Source: Chthoniobacterales bacterium
Lineage (GTDB): Bacteria; Verrucomicrobiota; Verrucomicrobiia; Chthoniobacterales; UBA10450
Assembly (NCBI GenBank): GCA_013821455.1
Contig: JACDGS010000042.1
Span: forward strand, 1 to 34,592
Reading direction: 5' to 3'
DNA: 34,592 bases
In this document: one piece after another, positions 30,522-34,592 of the stretch
Position numbering within the stretch: position 1 is the stretch's first letter
Layout: each line of letters begins with the position of its first letter
Notes under the pieces: generated by a model
What the model was told of the DNA's origin: nothing
Seen by the model: the letters and a program-made list of their open reading frames with translations, nothing else
The model's database searches: none
Translations under genes and position numbers: made by a program

Positions 30522-31672
30522 GCTATGACTCCATTCTCAGGCGGAGCGGATAGGCCGACATCGAAAGGAAAGAGAAGAGTAACTCTAGTTCCTTCCGGCG
30601 CCTCACTCCTGAGCTGTAGGGACTGCCTGTCGCCGTAGAGGTGGCGCAGACGACTCCGTGTGTTACTCAGGCCTACGCCGGACTGTCGCCCCTCTCCATT
30701 TCCATTCGTTAGGCCAGCCCCGTTATCGGTGATAGTTATCTCCAGTTTCTCATTATAGCGGCGTGCGGAAATAAGAAGTCGCCCGCGACCACGGCGAGCA
30801 GATAGGCCATGCCGGATTGCGTTCTCCACCAGTGGTTGCAGGATCAAGTTTGGAACCTGGGCGCGCCGCGTCTCCGGGGCGATCTCCAGCGCGACTTCGA
30901 GGCGATCCTGAAAGCGCACTTTTTCTATCTCGAGATAGGAATGCACAAACTCCAGCTCCTCCTCGAGTGAGATGATAGCCCGAGACGGACCTTCGATCGT
31001 GTGCCGCAGGAAGTCTCCCAGCCGAGCGATCATTTTCGTCGCGGCCTCCGGATCCTCCAGAACGAGATCAGTGAGGGAGTGCAAGGTGTTAAACAGAAAG
31101 TGCGGCTGTAACTGCATCTTGAGCGCGCTGAGCTGCGCCTGAGCCAGCTCGCTTTCCAAGTGCGCGTTTCGCAATCTCTCTTGTTGGTAGTGGCGATAAG
31201 AGTCGATCCCGTAAACCGCAAAGAGAACAATCCAATAGACTAACACTCCGAGAGCGAATGTTTCACCCATACCCTGTGCGCGCGCGACGAGCGATGGCAC
31301 GAGCCGGCGAGCTTCCGGGGCGGCCGTGCTCCAATAAATAGTCAGGTTCAAACTGGCATGGATGAGAGACCACACCACCGAAGCGAGAAAGTGCAACGGC
31401 GCTAACTTCAGCCAGGTAGTCCTATCCAACCGGTAGCGATGAGCGAGATGGATAACTAAGGGAGATAGGAACGCCCAAAGGTAGAAGCGCGTGCCATTCC
31501 AAAGAAAAATCTTCGCGGGATCGGAATGTTGGCCACCTATCGCCAGGTCGATGAACGAAACCGCGGCGAAGAAGAGAGTAAGGATCGTATAGATGGCAAA
31601 GAGCGCCAGCCACGACCCGGCCCGACTTTCCCAGAATGCCCGGCGCGAAGAGTTACCCGGTCCCTTATTCAT
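30518..31672 (-). CDS. LytS-type sensor histidine kinase
   Basis: The 384-residue protein has hydrophobic segments at the N terminus at about 18-46 (GSWLALFAIYTILTLFFAAVSF), 60-80, 92-116 and 138-160 (VLVYWIVLFAVYGI), giving a membrane sensor of about four helices. The cytosolic part starts with a coiled-coil linker (HYQQERLRNAHLESELAQAQ), then the phospho-acceptor block LKMQLQPHFLFNTLHSLTDL, and the ATP-binding domain with NLILQPLVENAIRHGL and DNGAGL. This is the His_kinase (PF06580) plus HATPase_c layout of LytS/YehU kinases. It is transcribed with its regulator. The signal is not known; there is no periplasmic sensor domain of any size. AACTTTATG-like features are not seen before the start. 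Confidence 0.92.
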   Translation of the reverse strand: MNKGPGNSSRRAFWESRAGSWLALFAIYTILTLFFAAVSFIDLAIGGQHSDPAKIFLWNGTRFYLWAFLSPLVIHLAHRYRLDRTTWLKLAPLHFLASVVWSLIHASLNLTIYWSTAAPEARRLVPSLVARAQGMGETFALGVLVYWIVLFAVYGIDSYRHYQQERLRNAHLESELAQAQLSALKMQLQPHFLFNTLHSLTDLVLEDPEAATKMIARLGDFLRHTIEGPSRAIISLEEELEFVHSYLEIEKVRFQDRLEVALEIAPETRRAQVPNLILQPLVENAIRHGLSARRGRGRLLISARRYNEKLEITITDNGAGLTNGNGEGRQSGVGLSNTRSRLRHLYGDRQSLQLRSEAPEGTRVTLLFPFDVGLSAPPENGVIA

Positions 31673-31890
31673 GCTCGGGATTATAGTAGCAGCGGGGGCG
31701 GCGTGTTAGCGAAATCTGTTCGGCTCTAGTTCGCGCGCGGCGAAAACGTCATTCATCCCATGTTAGAAGCGCTTCGTCACCGCAAGCCGGAGTTAGTCAC
31801 AAAGAAATATTCAGCTAACTCCGCTGACTTAGACTGATGCCAGATACAGATGCATTCAAACGTGAACCTAAGATAGCTACCAACCGCCAT

Positions 31891-33069
31891 ATGAAAAAAC
31901 TACTCCAAGTGCTCGCTCTTCTGGGCAATCTTCTCCTGCTCACTCATCCTCTGCGCGCCGACGTCGGCGATATCTATGTCGCCAACTTCGCCGCGGGTAA
32001 CGTTTATCGCGTAACTCCCGATGGAACAAAGACGGTTTTCGTCTCTGGCCTAACGAGCCCTTCCGGCGTTGCTTTTGACGCCAAAGGCAACCTCTTTGTC
32101 GCCGACTTTGCCGCCAATACTATCTCGATGGTTACACCGCAGGCGGTGAAGACCACCTTTCTCTCCGGACTAAGTAAACCCTACGGTCTGGCTTTTGATT
32201 CCGCGGGTAATCTTTATTCCGCCGACATCGGGAGTGGGAAAATCTTCAAGACGACACCGGGAGGTGTTAAGAGCACTTTTGCCAGTGGTCTTAACTCGCC
32301 GGCCGGTCTGGCCTTTGATCACGTTGGCAACCTTTTCGAAACGGATTTCGGGAGCGGCCAGGTCTTCAAGTTCACTCCCGCGGGCGCGAAAAGCACCTTT
32401 GCCACTGGCCTGACGTCGCCGGGCGGTATTACCCTGGACGTAGCTGGTAACATCTATGTGGCCGATGCTACGGGTACGGTTTTTAAGTTTACGCCGGCAG
32501 GTGCAAAAAGCGCCTCTGTGACCGGCTTATCTCAGCCGACTGGCCTTGTCTTTGATCGCGTGGGAAACCTATATGTCGCAGATAATGCTACGGGACTTAT
32601 CTCCAAGGTTATCCCTGCCGGAACTCGGACAACCCTTGTCAGTGGCCTTTCTAACCCTCAATACCTGGCGATTCAGCCTCCCACACGGCAGTTACTAAAT
32701 ATCAGCACGCGAGCAAAGGTAGAAGGTGGGGACAATGTTATGATCGCAGGATTTATTGTTGGGCCGGCCGATTCCGGTGATAACACCGTCGTGGTACGAG
32801 TTCTGGGGCCTTCCCTGGCGCAGGCCGGTGTGAGCGGCCCCCTAAGTGATCCCAGCTTAGAGTTATTCAAAGGCCAGACGCTCCTGAAAGCGAACAACGA
32901 TTGGAAGGATACGCAGGAACAAGCCATCACGGCCACGGGCCTCGCACCGACTGACGATCATGAGTCTGCCATTCTCATAACTCTCGCACCCGGCACTTAT
33001 ACGGCGGTAGTGAGTAGCGCCAACAGTTCCACGGGCGTCGCCCTGGTAGAAGTGTATAAGCTGCAATAA
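31891..33069 (+). CDS. Secreted NHL-repeat propeller protein with C-terminal Ig-like domain
   Basis: The 392-residue product has a signal peptide (MKKLLQVLALLGNLLLLTHP, cut near 22) and six to seven tandem repeats of about 40 residues from residue 25 to 280, each of the form FDxxGNLYVADxxxGxIxKxTPxGxKxTFxSGLxxP. This is the NHL/SMP-30 beta-propeller pattern, here very regular. The last 125 residues (RQLLNISTRAKVEGGDNVMI, VVVRVLGPSLAQAG, LAPGTYTAVVSSANSSTGVA) form a separate beta domain, often found at the C terminus of secreted proteins in Verrucomicrobiota and Acidobacteriota. No catalytic residues are recognised. The start at 31891 gives a clean signal peptide; an in-frame start at 31837 adds 18 unlikely residues. 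Confidence 0.85.
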   Translation: MKKLLQVLALLGNLLLLTHPLRADVGDIYVANFAAGNVYRVTPDGTKTVFVSGLTSPSGVAFDAKGNLFVADFAANTISMVTPQAVKTTFLSGLSKPYGLAFDSAGNLYSADIGSGKIFKTTPGGVKSTFASGLNSPAGLAFDHVGNLFETDFGSGQVFKFTPAGAKSTFATGLTSPGGITLDVAGNIYVADATGTVFKFTPAGAKSASVTGLSQPTGLVFDRVGNLYVADNATGLISKVIPAGTRTTLVSGLSNPQYLAIQPPTRQLLNISTRAKVEGGDNVMIAGFIVGPADSGDNTVVVRVLGPSLAQAGVSGPLSDPSLELFKGQTLLKANNDWKDTQEQAITATGLAPTDDHESAILITLAPGTYTAVVSSANSSTGVALVEVYKLQ

Positions 33070-33098
33070 CATTGGACGCTATATCATTGATCGGAGGT

Positions 33099-33214
33099 GT
33101 CATCCTGAGCCGCGCCGCGCGGCGAAAGACCTCGTAATCGTCCGACGACGGTCCGACTTGCGAGCATGGCGTCGAAAGACGCTTGCGGGGTCCCTCGCTC
33201 CGCTCGGGATGACA
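33099..33214. repeat. Hairpin repeat, GTCATCC family, diverged
   Basis: The left end (33099, GTCATCCTGAG) and the right arm (33181-33214, GCTTGCGGGGTCCCTCGCTC and on to GATGACAA) match other copies; the interior contains an unrelated stretch. It lies between the convergent NHL and autotransporter-like genes. Confidence 0.75.
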
Positions 33215-33296
33215 AGCCTCCTTTACTTGTGAGACGGCTTCTTAGTCAGCGGCGTTCGTGCCGCGACTAACTTCTTCGTTTAACGACCGACGCGCA

Positions 33297-34436
33297 CTAC
33301 AGGACAGTTATCGTTAGGTCGTTTCCATCGCCGCCTTCGTAGCTAGCCCGAAATTTCGTCGCGCCGGAGCGGAAGACTCCGTTGTCACGCAGGTTACCAA
33401 ATCTGCCAACGATCGCGCTCGAGGAAGTGTTATTGATTACCGTGAAGACGGTACCAGTAGTCAATGTGCCTGTCCGGATCGAGTTAAAGACGAACATGGC
33501 TCCGGCGTCGATGGTCACTCCAGCCGCGTTCACTTGATCGGCTTGCGCCGTGTCTAGCTGCACTTCATATCTCAAGAATGAGTTAGTCGAGAAAGTTAAC
33601 ATCTTAGTCAGTGTGAGAGTTCCGACACCCTGATTGCCCGGGGCAAGGACCGCTCCCTGACCCATCCCTGGCCCGACTGTGACCAGACCGCTAATAGTGC
33701 CCGTGCCGCCAAGGACGCCGCGAATCACGGTCACACTGCCCGTGCCCGTTCCAGAACCGCGAATGTTGCTGACTAGAAGCGTTCCAGCTCTGATGATGGT
33801 CCCGCCGGTGTAACTATTCGGGGCGGAAAGATTGGTCGTCGAAACTCCCTCCTTCACGAGCGAGCCGCCCGCACCTCCCGCCTGACCACCGTCCTGGATC
33901 ACTCCGGTAACTAACGTCCCCAAACCGTTGCTCCCAACAGTTAGCGCCTTACTGCCGAGGAAGAAATTACCGTTGCCTTCAATTGATCCTATCTCCATTC
34001 CGGTGGTAGTAAGACCGCTGATATCTATGTTGCCATTCCCGCGCGCAATGCCGCGGGCGAGTGCGCCGGTAGAGTTATCCACGAACATGGTGGAGCTGCC
34101 TAAGCCTCCACCAAAGCCGCCGTTATTCGTCAGCACAGAGTTAGCCGCCGTGGCGTTGCCGGAGAAGATAGTTACGGCGCCGAAACCGCCGCTGATGTTA
34201 CTGCCGTTATTGGTGATGTTTGCCTGGTCCGCTGTGGAAGAGTCATAGAACTGAGTCGCGGCGGGACTGCCTCCGGCGATAGTGCTGCCATTATTCACGA
34301 TGGTAGCCGACGCAGCGCTCGCGGTGTCGGTGAAGCTCGTTAGGCCAGCAGTTTGCCCGGCCGAGTTAGCGCCGTTATTCGTGAAAGAAGTAAGAGTGCC
34401 GGCCGTAGCATTGTTTCCGAAGGTAATCGACGTCAT
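33297..34436 (-). pseudogene. Autotransporter-like beta-strand repeat protein, 5'-truncated
   Basis: The 379-codon frame encodes a repeat-rich extracellular protein. Residues 1-150 carry units of NNGxxxxGxxAxxTxFxxxxTAxxA, a beta-helix pattern. Residues about 190-260 contain LVKEGVSTTNLSAPNSYTGG and TIIRAGTLLVSNIRG, the autotransporter-associated (PATR) repeat. The end (FNSIRTGTLTTGTVFTVINN, then YEGGDGNDLTITVL) matches the usual end of such proteins before an anchor. No signal peptide precedes it: an in-frame TAG lies 10 codons upstream of the apparent ATG, and the residues between (TFTTGSSATG) continue the repeat pattern, so the true N terminus is missing. I read it as a remnant or a gene broken by a nonsense codon; a short sequencing error would give the same view. 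Confidence 0.6.
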
Positions 34437-34592
34437 ACCCGTGGCCGAGCTGCCGGTGGTGAACGTCTAGATGACATGATGGGAGTTGCCGGGTGCGGGT
34501 ATGGAACCTACACCCGACATTATGAATAAGTGCTTACACACTGAATTGTCCTCAGTTGAGGAAACCCGCGCCCAGTTTAATGGGAGCAAAGA

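Noticed and set aside
31837-31890. Upstream start for the NHL protein
   Set aside because: The 18 extra residues are hydrophilic and would bury the signal peptide, so the ATG at 31891 is preferred.
29641-33214. Hairpin repeats as insertion sequences or CRISPR repeats
   Set aside because: They have no transposase frame, no regular spacing and no unique spacers, so they are interspersed palindromes.

Overview
The window looks like chromosomal DNA of a GC-rich, free-living (probably soil) bacterium, most plausibly Verrucomicrobiota (Chthoniobacterales-like) or a similar lineage. This rests on family content: a TIGR03118 protein, an NHL-propeller protein with a C-terminal domain I associate with Verrucomicrobiota and Acidobacteriota, a PATR-type autotransporter remnant, Ku, a DUF2277 protein and an M13 peptidase. 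The assignment is inference, since there is no rRNA or ribosomal marker. I found no rRNA, tRNA, CRISPR array, complete insertion sequence or phage gene.

Layout. 0.3-2.5 kb: a restriction-modification pair on the minus strand, a SPPF-type (probably N4-cytosine) methyltransferase followed by an endonuclease with the KWxxRxDR signature of the CCGG-recognising family. 2.5-7.9 kb: a loose region with small genes (a basic peptide, DUF3597, TIGR03118, a YqhA-type membrane protein, two small membrane proteins), repeat sequence and two decayed genes (a LysR regulator and an ECF sigma factor). 7.9-13.4 kb: a compact biosynthetic-looking block: an FAD-dependent halogenase-like protein and two KAS III-like proteins in one tight minus-strand operon, a divergent acyl carrier protein, and an HtrB/LPLAT-type acyltransferase. 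One KAS has the catalytic Cys and the other has Gly there. A secreted beta-propeller protein follows to 14.6 kb. 14.8-23.5 kb: tryptophan/kynurenine catabolism: aminomuconate-semialdehyde-type dehydrogenase, DUF2277, RidA-type aminomuconate deaminase, kynureninase, kynurenine 3-monooxygenase and glutaryl-CoA dehydrogenase, interspersed with two SAM methyltransferases and a single-domain response regulator. 23.8-27.1 kb: HAD phosphatase, secreted protein, small lipoprotein, Ku, YkgJ-type cysteine-cluster protein. 27.1-34.6 kb: M13 metallopeptidase behind a near-perfect sigma-54 promoter, a LytS/LytTR two-component pair, an NHL-propeller protein and a 5'-truncated autotransporter-like gene.

Together, 3-hydroxykynurenine formation, its cleavage, oxidation and deamination of the aminomuconate stage, and glutaryl-CoA oxidation would route tryptophan towards crotonyl-CoA. 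Tryptophan dioxygenase, 3-hydroxyanthranilate dioxygenase and ACMS decarboxylase are not in the window. The neighbouring KAS/ACP/halogenase block probably makes a (possibly chlorinated) acyl-derived metabolite; its product cannot be read from sequence.

The most unusual signal is not a gene. The word CCTAACG is heavily over-represented on both strands (28 copies counted by eye; about 4 expected), and an extended 15-mer, CCTAACGAGTAAAGG, occurs exactly seven times, all intergenic or at gene ends. Coding copies are written with particular codons (Pro-Asn-Glu as CCT AAC GAG, Leu-Thr as CTA ACG). This resembles the distribution of an uptake-signal or other chromosome-wide functional word. A second repeat family, with GTCATCC(C/T)GAG ends, forms long hairpins, and all four copies lie between convergent genes.
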